DNA of 64,000 bases from CAG-826 sp964583155 (GCA_964583155.1 CAZOUY010000004.1:1-64000); one strand, 5' to 3'. Counted from the stretch's first letter, positions 24,444 through 33,828 are shown. Notes: generated by a model not told the origin, from the sequence alone. Numbers and translations: made by a program.

Positions 24444-26336
24444 ATGTCATCCTTTGAAGTAATTGTCGTAGGCGGTGGTCACGCGGGAATGGAAGCTTCG
24501 ATGGCATCTGCCCATATGGGAGCCGAGACACTTTTGATATCGCTTAATATTAAAATGATGGCCAATATGCCCTGTAATCCATCAATCGGAGGATCCGCTA
24601 AGGGAGTTGTGGTGCGGGAGATTGATGCTTTGGGCGGCATGATGGGAATCGCAGCCGATCATGAGTATTTGCAAATGAAGATGCTCAACACCGGCAAAGG
24701 ACCGGGCGTTCAATGTTTAAGAGCACAAGCGGATAAAATAACTTATCCTAGATATATGCAAAGTTTAGCCTTGTCCTGTCCGCATTTGACGGTGAAAGAG
24801 GCGATGGTGGTCGGTCTTTTGCATGATGACCATCATGTTTTTGGTGTACGCTTAGAAAATGGCGAAGAAATCTACGCGCAAGCGGTTATTTTAACAACCG
24901 GAACTTATATGGAATCAGAAATTCTAATTGGCCATAATGTCAAAAAAGCGGGTCCTGATGGTGAAAAGCCTTCTTTAGGATTAAGCCCCTTTTTGGCCAA
25001 AGAATTAGGCATTGAGCTTTTTCGTTTAAAAACAGGTACCCCACCTCGTATTCAGACGGATACGATCGATTTTTCGCAAATGACTCCGCAATATGGATTC
25101 GATGGTCCTTTGGCGTTTTCTTATACGACGACGACTTATAAACCGCTTTCTGAGCAAGTGCTATGTTATTTAATTTATACAACCCCTGAAACGCATCAAA
25201 TTATTCGTGATCATTTAAAGGAATCGGCGATGTATGGCGGAGTAGTTCATGGTGTAGGACCACGCTACTGCCCAAGCATTGAAGATAAAATTGTTCGTTT
25301 TAGCGATAAACCGCGTCATCAATTATTTTTAGAGCCGGAGTCCTTAATGATGAATTCCACATATCTCCAAGGCTTTTCAACTTCAATGCCGGAGTATGTT
25401 CAAGAGCAAATGATTCGCTCATTACCAGGGCTAGAAAATTGTAAAATTCTGAAATATGCTTATGCAATCGAATATGATGCGATTAAGCCGCTTCAATTTG
25501 ATAATACTTTAATGGTGAAAAAATGGCCGGGTCTTTATGGAGCTGGTCAAATTGTTGGCACATCAGGATATGAAGAAGCCGCCGGTTTAGGATTGATGGC
25601 CGGTATCAACGCCGTTTTGCGAATACGTGATCAGAAACCATTTGTTTTAAGAAGAGATGAGGCATATATCGGCGTTATGATCGATGATTTGGTTACCAAA
25701 GGAACGAAGGAACCATATCGTCTTTTATCATCCCGTGCGGAATATCGTTTGTTGCTCCGACATGATAATGCTGATTTACGTTTAAGCGAATATGGCTATC
25801 GTTTGGGACTTATTTCTCAAGAACGCTATGATCGATTTCTTCAAAAGAAAGAGGCGCTCCAACAAATAAGAGCCATCCTAGAAAAAACCTATTTAGGATC
25901 GAATAGTGCGATCTCTTCTTATTTGGTATCCTTGGGATATGAGCCTTTAAAAGGCGGTATTCAGGCCTTAGAATTACTACGGAGACCGCTTGTTACATAT
26001 CAGGGAATACAGCCTTTTATCCCGGAATTGGAAACGATCGATCTCGATCTTGAAGGCATCCATCAATTGGAAATTATGATTAAATATGAGGGATATATCG
26101 AAAAGCAGCAAAAGACGGCTTTAGAATTGCAAAAATGGGAAGAGTTGGCCTTGCCGGATGATTTTGATTATTTGCATATGGATGGTCTAGCATTAGAGGC
26201 TCGGCAAAAGCTCGATATGATTCGACCGGCCAATATCGGACAAGCTAGTCGGATCAGTGGCGTTAATCCGGCGGATATTTCGATTCTCTTAATGATGATT
26301 AAAAGGAGAAAGAACAATGAATTGGGAAAGCTTTAA
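24444..26336 (+). CDS. mnmG: tRNA uridine-5-carboxymethylaminomethyl modification enzyme MnmG
   Basis: MnmG (GidA) acts with MnmE to modify wobble U34 of certain tRNAs, using FAD, glycine and methylene-tetrahydrofolate. The FAD motif VVGGGHAGMEAS is at the start; later PCNPSIGGSAKG and GTSGYEEAAGLGL are family signatures. Length (630 aa) is normal. It starts one base after sufB and overlaps rsmG by 20 bases. Its ribosome binding site is weak, so translation probably depends on coupling. mnmE is not in this window. Confidence 0.96.
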   Translation: MSSFEVIVVGGGHAGMEASMASAHMGAETLLISLNIKMMANMPCNPSIGGSAKGVVVREIDALGGMMGIAADHEYLQMKMLNTGKGPGVQCLRAQADKITYPRYMQSLALSCPHLTVKEAMVVGLLHDDHHVFGVRLENGEEIYAQAVILTTGTYMESEILIGHNVKKAGPDGEKPSLGLSPFLAKELGIELFRLKTGTPPRIQTDTIDFSQMTPQYGFDGPLAFSYTTTTYKPLSEQVLCYLIYTTPETHQIIRDHLKESAMYGGVVHGVGPRYCPSIEDKIVRFSDKPRHQLFLEPESLMMNSTYLQGFSTSMPEYVQEQMIRSLPGLENCKILKYAYAIEYDAIKPLQFDNTLMVKKWPGLYGAGQIVGTSGYEEAAGLGLMAGINAVLRIRDQKPFVLRRDEAYIGVMIDDLVTKGTKEPYRLLSSRAEYRLLLRHDNADLRLSEYGYRLGLISQERYDRFLQKKEALQQIRAILEKTYLGSNSAISSYLVSLGYEPLKGGIQALELLRRPLVTYQGIQPFIPELETIDLDLEGIHQLEIMIKYEGYIEKQQKTALELQKWEELALPDDFDYLHMDGLALEARQKLDMIRPANIGQASRISGVNPADISILLMMIKRRKNNELGKL

Positions 26337-27018
26337 GTCACGCTTGGAAGAAATGGGAATTCATTTAACCAAAGAGCAGATTGCGCAATTTCATCGGTAC
26401 TTTTCTCTTTTACGGGAATGGAATCAAAGGATGAATTTAACGGCAATTGATAACGAGGAAGAGGTCATCGAAAAGCATTTTTATGATTCCTTAAAATCCG
26501 CGGAATATTTTCATTATGACGATCAATCGCTCTTGGATGTCGGATCCGGAGCGGGATTTCCCGGTCTTCCTTTGAAGATCGCTTTTCCATCACTATTTGT
26601 CACCTTATTAGAGCCGACAACCAAGCGAGTAACATTTCTTGTGGAAGTTATCAAGCAATTAAACTTAAAAAATATCGTCGTGGTTAATGAACGAGCCGAG
26701 GATTATGCTCAGAAAGTGCGAAGCTATTACGATGTTGTGACGGCACGCGCGGTTGCGAGTTTACCAATCCTTTTGGAATTGACCATTCCATTTTTGAAGA
26801 TCGATGGGACCTTTGTGGCTTTAAAGGGCGCAAAGGGTGTAATAGAGGATCAAGAGTCTCAGAAGGCAAAGCAAGAACTCAGGGTCTCTCTTATCCACAT
26901 GCAGGAGTGGCATTTGGAAAATGGCGATCAACGAATCAATCTCTTCTATAAGAAAACAGCGGAGAATTCTTTAAAATATCCTCGTTCTTATGGACAAATA
27001 AAAAAGAAACCTTTATAG
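26317..27018 (+). CDS. rsmG: 16S rRNA (guanine527-N7)-methyltransferase
   Basis: RsmG (GidB) methylates G527 of 16S rRNA with S-adenosylmethionine. The SAM-binding motif DVGSGAGFPGLPLKI (about 69-83) and the family start WNQRMNLTAI are visible. Length (233 aa) is normal. AAAAGGAGAAAG precedes the ATG. The mnmG-rsmG-parA order is the classic origin-proximal arrangement of bacteria. Confidence 0.95.
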   Translation: MNWESFKSRLEEMGIHLTKEQIAQFHRYFSLLREWNQRMNLTAIDNEEEVIEKHFYDSLKSAEYFHYDDQSLLDVGSGAGFPGLPLKIAFPSLFVTLLEPTTKRVTFLVEVIKQLNLKNIVVVNERAEDYAQKVRSYYDVVTARAVASLPILLELTIPFLKIDGTFVALKGAKGVIEDQESQKAKQELRVSLIHMQEWHLENGDQRINLFYKKTAENSLKYPRSYGQIKKKPL

Positions 27019-27052
27019 TTTGATAGTAAGCATTTTTACAAGGAGTTTAATC

Positions 27053-27850
27053 ATGGCTAAAGTCATTACGATTGCTAATCAAAAAGGAGGCGTTGCGAAA
27101 ACAACGACCGCTATTAGTCTGGCATCATCCTTTGTTTCCTTAGGAAAAAGGGTGCTTTTAGTCGATCTTGATCCTCAGGGTAATGCTTCGCGTGGGGTAG
27201 GTCTTGATATTGCGCTATTGCCCCGGACTATTTTTGATGTTTTAAGTCGCAAAAATGATATTAACCGGATTATTAAAAAAACGGTGATGAAGAATTTGGA
27301 TATTGTACCGGCTAATTTGAAATTAGCCTCTATCGATAGCTTTATTAATACGAGCGATTCTCAATCCTCTTTGCTTTTAAAAGAGGCTTTATGCACTTTA
27401 AAAAAGGAATATGATTACATTTTAATAGATTGTCCTCCGACCTTTGGAATTTTAAATACGAACGCACTGGTCTCTAGCGATAGTGTTTTAATTCCCGTTC
27501 AATGTGAATACTTCGCTATGGAATCCATCACGCAGATGCTGGGAGCCATCCGGAAAGTTCAGGTTTCCTTGAACCCTAATCTTGGTATCGAAGGCTTTGT
27601 TTTTACGCGATTTGATGCTCGTAATAAAATGTCGATTGAAGTTTCCTCCGAGGTTCGTGGCTTATTTAAAGAAAAAACTTTACAGACCGTTATACCTCGT
27701 AGTATATACTTGCCAGAGGCTGCTTCACGGGGTATACCAATCACAATATATAAGCCTAAATCGGCCGGTAGTTTAGCGTATTTATCGTTAGCCAAAGAGC
27801 TCATCGATCGCGAAATACAAGAAAATAACGAAGTGAATGAAAATAGGTGA
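27053..27850 (+). CDS. parA: ParA/Soj-family chromosome partition ATPase
   Basis: The protein has the deviant Walker A KGGVAKTT, then LLVDLDPQGNAS and DYILIDCPP (Walker B), the marks of ParA/Soj ATPases that move or regulate the replication origin. Length (265 aa) is normal. The ATG at 27053 was chosen for the AAGGAG eight bases upstream. In most relatives parB follows directly; here a terminator follows and then dacB. A partner ParB must be elsewhere, or this ParA works differently. Confidence 0.92.
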   Translation: MAKVITIANQKGGVAKTTTAISLASSFVSLGKRVLLVDLDPQGNASRGVGLDIALLPRTIFDVLSRKNDINRIIKKTVMKNLDIVPANLKLASIDSFINTSDSQSSLLLKEALCTLKKEYDYILIDCPPTFGILNTNALVSSDSVLIPVQCEYFAMESITQMLGAIRKVQVSLNPNLGIEGFVFTRFDARNKMSIEVSSEVRGLFKEKTLQTVIPRSIYLPEAASRGIPITIYKPKSAGSLAYLSLAKELIDREIQENNEVNENR

Positions 27851-27903
27851 TTAATGCTTTAATTTCTCGATGATAAAAAGCATTGCACCTATTTATTTTT
27901 ATT
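27842..27903 (+). terminator. Terminator of the suf-mnmG-rsmG-parA operon
   Basis: An outer stem AATAGGTG/CACCTATT and an inner stem AATGCTTT/AAAAGCATT form one long hairpin, followed by TATTTTTATTT. It overlaps the last codons of parA. Confidence 0.8.
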
Positions 27904-28053
27904 TAAAAGTGGAAATATAACATAACGAATTATAAATTAATCGAAGTGAGCAAGAATCGCTTAGTATTCTGAAGCTGGTTTTGATATATATTAAGATGTC
28001 GATTTGTTCTTTTTTTCCCATATTAAACATTTAATTTTTATGAGGTGTTTATT

Positions 28054-29064
28054 ATGAGAATTATTAGCTTGCTTTTTTTCTTATTCACATTTTCTAATTT
28101 GCGTTCTCCGTATTATGCTTCATCAGCGGGAAGCGCGCGATCATATATTGTTATTGAGCAAACCCGTGGCGAGGTCTTGGAAGGAAAGGATATATATTTA
28201 ACACGAAGTGTCGCTTCTATTTCGAAAATTATGACAGCGATAATCGCTATTGAAGATGAACGTCTCTATCATGAAACAGTAATCGGAGATGAAATCGATA
28301 ATGTCGTCGGAAGTGCCTTATATCTTGATAAGGGAACCCATATTCGCATTATCGATTTAGTTTACGGATTATTGCTTAGAAGTGGCAATGACGCTGCGAT
28401 GGCGATTGCCAAATATATTGGAAATGGGGAAGTAAGTAATTTTGTCAATAAAATGAACGATAAGGCGCATTTAATTGGCATGCACAATACCATTTTTAAT
28501 AACCCTCACGGCTTGGATATCGATTGTGAAGGAAACATGTCATGCTCATACGATATGGCACTTTTAATGCGATATTGCATGAATAATGAATTATTTCGAG
28601 CAATTGATAAAACGAAATATTATCATTGCCCCAATATTGGTACATGGAGCAATAAGCATAAATTGATTCATAACTATGATTACGCTATCGCGGGCAAGAC
28701 CGGCTTCACCTCCAAAGCGAAACGGACGTTAGTGAGTGTTGCCCGAAAGGATGGCTTAGAATTGATCGTTGTTACTTTGGATTGTGGCTCTGATTTTGCC
28801 TTTCATCGCTCATTATTTGAGAACTACTTTGCCAATTATGCTTTTCTCTCTTTAATTGAAAAGGGGGTCAATGATGTCGACGGCTATCGGTTTTTCGCTA
28901 ATGAAGCCTTTGGGGTGATGATTCCGTTAAAAAAGGCTCATCACTTGTTGATCGTCTATGCGCTTGATCCGGAGCGCTTAATTCTTTCCTTTCGCATCTG
29001 CTATCAGGATGGAACGATAGAGGAGTATGGCCCGGTAGCGCTCAATCAGTATTTACGGATCTAG
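28054..29064 (+). CDS. dacB: Sporulation-type D-alanyl-D-alanine carboxypeptidase
   Basis: This serine peptidase trims D-alanine from peptidoglycan peptides; the DacB type sets cross-linking of the spore cortex. The three penicillin-binding motifs are present: SISK (55-58), SGN (110-112) and KTG (215-217). A signal peptide precedes them. Length (336 aa) fits. The ATG at 28054 was chosen because GAGGTG lies just before it. It is followed directly by spmA and spmB, the same trio as in B. subtilis, so DacB is preferred over vegetative DacA or DacF. Confidence 0.9.
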   Translation: MRIISLLFFLFTFSNLRSPYYASSAGSARSYIVIEQTRGEVLEGKDIYLTRSVASISKIMTAIIAIEDERLYHETVIGDEIDNVVGSALYLDKGTHIRIIDLVYGLLLRSGNDAAMAIAKYIGNGEVSNFVNKMNDKAHLIGMHNTIFNNPHGLDIDCEGNMSCSYDMALLMRYCMNNELFRAIDKTKYYHCPNIGTWSNKHKLIHNYDYAIAGKTGFTSKAKRTLVSVARKDGLELIVVTLDCGSDFAFHRSLFENYFANYAFLSLIEKGVNDVDGYRFFANEAFGVMIPLKKAHHLLIVYALDPERLILSFRICYQDGTIEEYGPVALNQYLRI

Positions 29065-29077
29065 GAGGAAGCGAATC

Positions 29078-29668
29078 ATGAATCGAATTTGGATAGGTAT
29101 TATCATTCTTTCACTAGCCTATGGCTTAATAACGAAACGCGTCGAAGTCATTTCAAGCGCTATTTTAGAATTGCCGATGAAGGGCTTCCAATTATGCGTC
29201 ACGCTTGTAATGTCAGCCTGCTTTTGGACGGGAATAATGAATATTATGCTAGAAACCGGAGTTATTGGCTGGGTTGCCAAAGCCCTCGATCCGCTATTAC
29301 GTCTCATTATGCCTAATCTAAAGGATGAAGAGGCTAAAAAGTATATTTCATCTAATATCGCTGCTAATATGTTTGGACTAGGCTTTGCTGCCACACCCAG
29401 TGGCTTAAAGGCGATGAAGCGTCTTAAAATGATTTCCACCGAAGCTGATGATGTCGCAAGCGATGAAATGATTACTTTTTTGGTGCTGAACACGGGAGGT
29501 GTCACCTTGATTCCCACAAGTGTTTTGGCTATTCGGCAAGCTGCCGGTTCATCAAATCCGGCTGATTTTGTTTTTTTAGCGATTATTTCCACCTTAATTG
29601 CCTGTGTTGTGGGTCTTATTTCCGATAAAATCTTTCGACAAAGAAGGAAGAAAAAATGCTCAAATTGA
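29078..29668 (+). CDS. spmA: Spore maturation protein A
   Basis: SpmA is a membrane protein needed with SpmB and DacB for full dehydration of the spore core. Several membrane helices and the nucleoside-recognition-type GFAATPSGLKAMKRL and GGVTLIPTSVLAIR motifs are visible. Length (196 aa) is normal. GGAGGAAGCG precedes the ATG. It overlaps spmB by 13 bases. Confidence 0.93.
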   Translation: MNRIWIGIIILSLAYGLITKRVEVISSAILELPMKGFQLCVTLVMSACFWTGIMNIMLETGVIGWVAKALDPLLRLIMPNLKDEEAKKYISSNIAANMFGLGFAATPSGLKAMKRLKMISTEADDVASDEMITFLVLNTGGVTLIPTSVLAIRQAAGSSNPADFVFLAIISTLIACVVGLISDKIFRQRRKKKCSN

Positions 29669-30174
29669 CATATTTCTTCGTACCTCTTTTGATTGTGTTG
29701 GCGATCGTGAGCGCCATTATTAAAAAGAAAAATGCCTATTCGGCATTCATTAATGGCAGTAAGGAGGGACTTCAGCTTTTTAAGGAGGTATTTCCAAGCG
29801 TCATTGCAATGCTATTGGCCGTGACGCTTCTTGATAGTTGTGGAATTTTAGATGATTTATCGATGGTTTTAAGCGGCACCTTTAAGGATGTTAAGATGGT
29901 AAGCGATATCGTTCCTATGTTCATTTTTCGTCCAATCTCGGGTTCGGCTTCCTTAGCCGTCTTGCAAAATGTTTGCGTTGAAGGACCGGATTCCTTATCC
30001 TGCCGAATCGTTTCGACGATTCAAGGAAGTACGGATACGACGCTCTATGTGCTGGCCTTATATTTTTCGACTGTGGGAATTACGAAGTGGCGCCATGCTT
30101 TAAAATCGGGATTAATTGCCGATGCTGTCGGTATGATAGTCGCTGTTCTTTTGGCCCTTATTTTTCTAAGATAG
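29656..30174 (+). CDS. spmB: Spore maturation protein B
   Basis: SpmB works with SpmA in spore core dehydration. It has about four membrane helices and the family motifs RPISGSASLAVL (about 93-104) and STDTTLYVLALYF. Length (172 aa) is normal. It starts inside spmA with AAGAAGGAAG upstream and ends the dacB-spmA-spmB operon. Confidence 0.93.
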   Translation: MLKLTYFFVPLLIVLAIVSAIIKKKNAYSAFINGSKEGLQLFKEVFPSVIAMLLAVTLLDSCGILDDLSMVLSGTFKDVKMVSDIVPMFIFRPISGSASLAVLQNVCVEGPDSLSCRIVSTIQGSTDTTLYVLALYFSTVGITKWRHALKSGLIADAVGMIVAVLLALIFLR

Positions 30175-30209
30175 TCAGATGGTGTTTTATCATTGTTCGA
30201 TTAAAGCGC

Positions 30210-30237
30210 TTGTCTATTGAAAAAAAAGGATTATAAT
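30210..30237 (+). promoter_or_regulatory. Promoter of the ribU transcript
   Basis: TTGTCT (30210-30215), a 16-base spacer and a perfect TATAAT (30232-30237) lie just upstream of the FMN aptamer. Confidence 0.65.
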
Positions 30238-30243
30238 AAAAGT

Positions 30244-30347
30244 ACTTCAGGACGAGGTGTAATTCCTTACCGGCGGTAGACCCCGCGAGCCGATGGGCTG
30301 AACTAGTGTAATTCTAGTGGCGACAGTAAAGTCTGGATGAAAGAAGT
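30244..30347 (+). ncRNA. FMN riboswitch (RFN element)
   Basis: The conserved RFN core is unmistakable: ACTTCAGG opens the P1 stem, followed by TTCCTTACCGGCGGTA, CCGCGAGC, GGCGACAG and AAAGTCTGGATG; GAAGT closes P1. The aptamer binds flavin mononucleotide. A terminator lies downstream (30366-30386), so high FMN would stop transcription of ribU. Confidence 0.95.
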
Positions 30348-30365
30348 CTTTTCTTTTGTTTACAT

Positions 30366-30386
30366 TCCTGGAGACAGGATTTTTTT
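30366..30386 (+). terminator. Riboswitch-controlled terminator
   Basis: TCCTG-GAGA-CAGGA followed by seven T forms the expression platform of the FMN riboswitch, 20 bases before the ribU start. In low FMN an alternative fold would be expected to prevent it. Confidence 0.8.
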
Positions 30387-30406
30387 ATTTTAAGGAGTAA
30401 CGGATA

Positions 30407-31036
30407 ATGGAAACAGAGACAACACAAAAAAAGAAAAAATGGAATAATAGGATGATTGCGCGGATAGGCATCTTCGGTGCTTTGACCGCGATCTTATATT
30501 GCGTACCTATTTTTCAATTTAAGATACCATCGGTTTTCCCTTCCTTTTTGGAGTTCCACTTTGATGAAATTCCCGCCTTTATTGCCTCATTTGCCTATGG
30601 CCCATGGACCGGCTTTTGGGTCTTGCTGATTCGAACGATTATTAAGCTTCCGATGACCTCGACCGTTTGCGTAGGTGAATTAGCGGATCTCATTTACTCT
30701 TTAGCCTTTGTCATGCCGGCGACTATTTATTATCAAAAGCAGCGCACCCTGAAAGGAGCGTGTCTCGGCTTCTTATTCGGCTTTATCACTCAGGTAGTAG
30801 TCAGTGGAGTGTTAACATGCTGCGTGATGATTGATTTTTATCTCTTTTTGTATAAGGGCTTGACCGCCGAAACGCTTTTAAGCTCGGTACAGGCGATCAA
30901 TCCGCGTATCAAAGATATTCATTTATCGCTCACACTTTGGGGAATCGTTCCTTTTAATGTATTAAAGGATTTTATTGTAATTTTGGTGACCTTTGTTATT
31001 TATAAGAATATCAGTCCTTCGCTGAAAAAGGCATAA
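30407..31036 (+). CDS. ribU: ECF-type riboflavin transporter substrate-binding subunit RibU
   Basis: RibU is the membrane S-component that binds riboflavin and docks with the shared energy-coupling module (EcfA1A2T, not in this window). Six hydrophobic segments and the start IARIGIFGALTAILY fit the S-component fold. The FMN riboswitch directly upstream supports riboflavin as substrate. Length (209 aa) is normal. AAGGAG precedes the ATG. Confidence 0.93.
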   Translation: METETTQKKKKWNNRMIARIGIFGALTAILYCVPIFQFKIPSVFPSFLEFHFDEIPAFIASFAYGPWTGFWVLLIRTIIKLPMTSTVCVGELADLIYSLAFVMPATIYYQKQRTLKGACLGFLFGFITQVVVSGVLTCCVMIDFYLFLYKGLTAETLLSSVQAINPRIKDIHLSLTLWGIVPFNVLKDFIVILVTFVIYKNISPSLKKA

Positions 31037-31068
31037 AAAAACTCGGCTTCATAACCGAGTATTTTTTA
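31034..31068. terminator. Bidirectional terminator between ribU and ferredoxin
   Basis: ACTCGG (31041-31046) pairs with CCGAGT (31055-31060), with A-run on the left and T-run on the right, so it serves both convergent genes. Confidence 0.8.
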
Positions 31069-31251
31069 TTCGACAGTAATGGCGGCCACTGGGCAACTAG
31101 CGGCAGCATCATCGACATCCGCGCTATCTGTGGTGTCAACAACAGCTTTGGCAAGACCATCATCACCAATTTCAAAAACGTCGGGAACAATAGAGTTGCA
31201 AAGACCACAGCCGATGCAAAGGCTTTGATCAACGGTAACTTTTTTAGCCAT
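31066..31251 (-). CDS. fer: [4Fe-4S] ferredoxin, 61 aa
   Basis: A small electron carrier with a single cluster. The ligands are Cys12, Cys15, Cys18 (CIGCGLC) and Cys53 (SCPVAAI). Length is typical of Bacilli monocluster ferredoxins. The ATG at 31251 was chosen because GGAGG lies eight bases upstream; an ATG two codons earlier is too close to it. It is a single gene. Confidence 0.95.
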   Translation of the reverse strand: MAKKVTVDQSLCIGCGLCNSIVPDVFEIGDDGLAKAVVDTTDSADVDDAAASCPVAAITVE

Positions 31252-31515
31252 CTTCATATCCTCCTTTTAGACAAATTTTATTATAAAAGGTTTCTAATTA
31301 AAAAGCAATCACGACATGCCCATTACTTCATCGTGAAAAGTCAAAGATGGAATATTATGAGGATTTTGACCAATAGAGATAATCATGAAAGCTTTGGTCT
31401 TCGCTTTATAATATTACTTATAACAAAGAAAGCGTTTTAAATTTAAAAGAGGTCTAGCCAAAGTAAAATAATTTTATTAGAATAATTAAGGATAGTTGAA
31501 GGAGAGTGATTACTC

Positions 31516-31788
31516 GTGAAAACGCGAAAAGAACGATTTCAAAAGTATCGCTCCAATATTCAATTGATGGATGATGGTGATTTGCCGATTTCACAATCAA
31601 AGGGCAAGCATCTCAAAAAAGAGACACCTCATTCTCTCAAAAGTGAATTATCTTTTCAATCCAACGATGAAAAATTAGTTTCTATAAAGAAAAAGGATTG
31701 GACTCGATCACGGATATTTGTTTATTCATTGATCACTCTTATTTTTATATTTGCTATTTTGGGAATCATTATGGCCATTCTTAACTGA
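31516..31788 (+). CDS. Small tail-anchored membrane protein, 90 aa
   Basis: Residues 1-68 are basic and polar; a single hydrophobic helix fills about 69-88, giving a tail anchor with the bulk in the cytosol. It starts at GTG with AAGGAGAGTG about 11 bases upstream. It lies just before cmk, where Bacillus also has small unknown genes. No family is recognised. Confidence 0.6.
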   Translation: MKTRKERFQKYRSNIQLMDDGDLPISQSKGKHLKKETPHSLKSELSFQSNDEKLVSIKKKDWTRSRIFVYSLITLIFIFAILGIIMAILN

Positions 31789-31809
31789 TTGATAATGGGA
31801 GGAAGAATT

Positions 31810-32481
31810 ATGAAGAATATTGCGATCGCGATTGATGGACCGGCAGCCGCGGGAAAATCAACCATTGCTAAAATTGTCGCGAAGAAATTAGGCTATGTTT
31901 ATATTGATACAGGGGCGATGTATCGATGTGTAACCTGGTACGCTTTACAAAAAGGCTTAGATTGTCAGGATGAAAAAGCGGTGTGCGCTTTGATTGGAGA
32001 TATTAATATTGAATTGAAGGCCGACGGCACCGTTCTTTGCAATCATGTGGATGTGACAAAAGAAATCCGTTCCCTCGAGGTAACGCAGAATGTTTCTTAT
32101 ATCGCTTCATATAAAGATGTTCGTTTAGCCCTAGTTGATCAGCAAAGAAAAATGGCGGAGAAAGCCTCTGTCGTCATGGATGGCCGTGATATTGGAACGT
32201 ATGTTCTTCCTCATGCTGATGTCAAGATTTTCCAGGTGGCTTCGGTGAAGGAACGCGCGAAACGTCGTTATATCGAAAATATGCAAAAGGGGATTGCTTG
32301 TGAATTAGAGCAAGTGGAAAATGATTTAATTCGTCGTGATGAGATCGATTCTCATCGCGCTTTCGCTCCTTTAAAGCCCGCGGAGGATTCGATTTTATTA
32401 GATACCTCTATGATGAGTATTGAAGAGGTGAGCGATCAAGTAATCAGGATTATTTTAGAAAGAACCGGTGAAAAGCAATGA
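31810..32481 (+). CDS. cmk: Cytidylate kinase
   Basis: Cmk phosphorylates CMP and dCMP with ATP in nucleotide metabolism. The P-loop GPAAAGKS is at 10-17, followed by YIDTGAMYR, and DGRDIGT lies near 130. Length (223 aa) is normal. The ATG at 31810 was chosen for GGGAGGAAG six bases upstream; the frame is open seven codons earlier. The stop overlaps the der start by four bases. rpsA, often between them, is absent. Confidence 0.95.
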   Translation: MKNIAIAIDGPAAAGKSTIAKIVAKKLGYVYIDTGAMYRCVTWYALQKGLDCQDEKAVCALIGDINIELKADGTVLCNHVDVTKEIRSLEVTQNVSYIASYKDVRLALVDQQRKMAEKASVVMDGRDIGTYVLPHADVKIFQVASVKERAKRRYIENMQKGIACELEQVENDLIRRDEIDSHRAFAPLKPAEDSILLDTSMMSIEEVSDQVIRIILERTGEKQ

Positions 32482-33785
32482 ATTTTGGAACGGTAGCTAT
32501 AGTTGGGGCTCCTAACGTCGGAAAATCAACTATATTTAATCGGATAGCCGGAGAAAGAAAATCAATTATTGATGACCAGCCGGGAGTGACCCGTGATCGC
32601 ATATACGCCAAGGCATCGTGGCTTGGTAAGGATTTCCGTCTGATTGATACAGGAGGGGTCGAAATTGAAAATCGCCCTTTCCAAGAACAAATCAGGGCTC
32701 AAGTTGAAATAGCTATTGAAGAAGCGGATATCATTATTTTTGTTGTGGATGGGAAGGTCGGTATTTCCAAGGATGATCGGATGGTCGCTAAAATGCTCTA
32801 TAAGGCCAATAAGACAATTATTTTAGCGGTCAATAAAATCGATGATGGCTTTCATCTTGGTGATATAAATGAATTCTACGGATTAGGAATCGGCGATCCG
32901 ATCGCTGTCTCGGGTGCACATGGTATCGGGATCGGGGATATTTTGGATCAGATTGTCCATCTTTTGCCGGAAAAGGAAATAAAAGAATACGAAGGTCAGA
33001 TTTGTTTTTCGTTAATTGGACGACCCAATGTGGGAAAATCCAGCCTAGTCAACGCTATTTTGAATCAATCACGCGTTATCGCTTCGCCAATTGAAGGAAC
33101 GACCCGCGATGCGATCGATACCGCCTTTAAAAGAGAAGGTCGTGAATACGTGGTTATCGATACGGCCGGACTTAAAAAAAGAGGGCGCATCTACGAGGCT
33201 GTTGATAAATATGCGGCATTACGGGCTTTATCAGCCATCGATCGTAGCGATATCGTCTTACTGGTTATTGATGCTCAAGAGGGCATTCGCGAACAAGATA
33301 AGCATGTTGCCGGATACGCTATCGAAGCCAAAAAAGCGATGATTATTGTTGTTAATAAATGGGATGCGGTTGAAAAAGACCATCGAACGATGGCGGAGTT
33401 TACCAAAAAAATTCGTGAGCACTTCAAATTTATGGATTACGTTCCCGTGATTTTTGTTTCCGCCTTGAATAGGACACGGATCAATCAGATATTTCAGGCG
33501 ATCGATGTCGCTTATGATTCTTATCATAGTCATATTTCAACATCCGTTTTAAATGAAATAATTCAAGATGCCCAAATTATGAATCCGCCCCCTCATTTTA
33601 ATGGTGGGCGTCTGAAGATTCTTTTTGCCAATCAAGTAGGGGAATGCCCGCCGACCTTTGTTTTATTTGTCAATGATCCGCATTATATGCATTTTTCCTA
33701 TGAAAGGTACTTGGAGAATCGGATACGTGGGGCTTTTGAATTAGAAGGTAGTCCGATCAAATTTGTTTTAAGAGAACGTAAATAA
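32478..33785 (+). CDS. der: Ribosome biogenesis GTPase Der (EngA)
   Basis: Der has two tandem GTPase domains and helps 50S ribosome assembly. P-loops GAPNVGKS (about 10-17) and GRPNVGKS (about 181-188) are both clear, as are DTGG and DTAG switch motifs and NKID and NKWD. A KH-like C-terminal domain follows. Length (435 aa) is normal. It overlaps cmk (ATGA). Confidence 0.96.
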   Translation: MNFGTVAIVGAPNVGKSTIFNRIAGERKSIIDDQPGVTRDRIYAKASWLGKDFRLIDTGGVEIENRPFQEQIRAQVEIAIEEADIIIFVVDGKVGISKDDRMVAKMLYKANKTIILAVNKIDDGFHLGDINEFYGLGIGDPIAVSGAHGIGIGDILDQIVHLLPEKEIKEYEGQICFSLIGRPNVGKSSLVNAILNQSRVIASPIEGTTRDAIDTAFKREGREYVVIDTAGLKKRGRIYEAVDKYAALRALSAIDRSDIVLLVIDAQEGIREQDKHVAGYAIEAKKAMIIVVNKWDAVEKDHRTMAEFTKKIREHFKFMDYVPVIFVSALNRTRINQIFQAIDVAYDSYHSHISTSVLNEIIQDAQIMNPPPHFNGGRLKILFANQVGECPPTFVLFVNDPHYMHFSYERYLENRIRGAFELEGSPIKFVLRERK

Positions 33786-33828
33786 TAACCAAATGCCCAA
33801 AGGTGCATATACTTTAGTGGGTGATAAA

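Noticed and set aside
29119..29592. 157-codon minus-strand ORF inside spmA
   Set aside because: It is antisense to a clear SpmA gene and shows no ribosome binding site; this is a codon-bias shadow.
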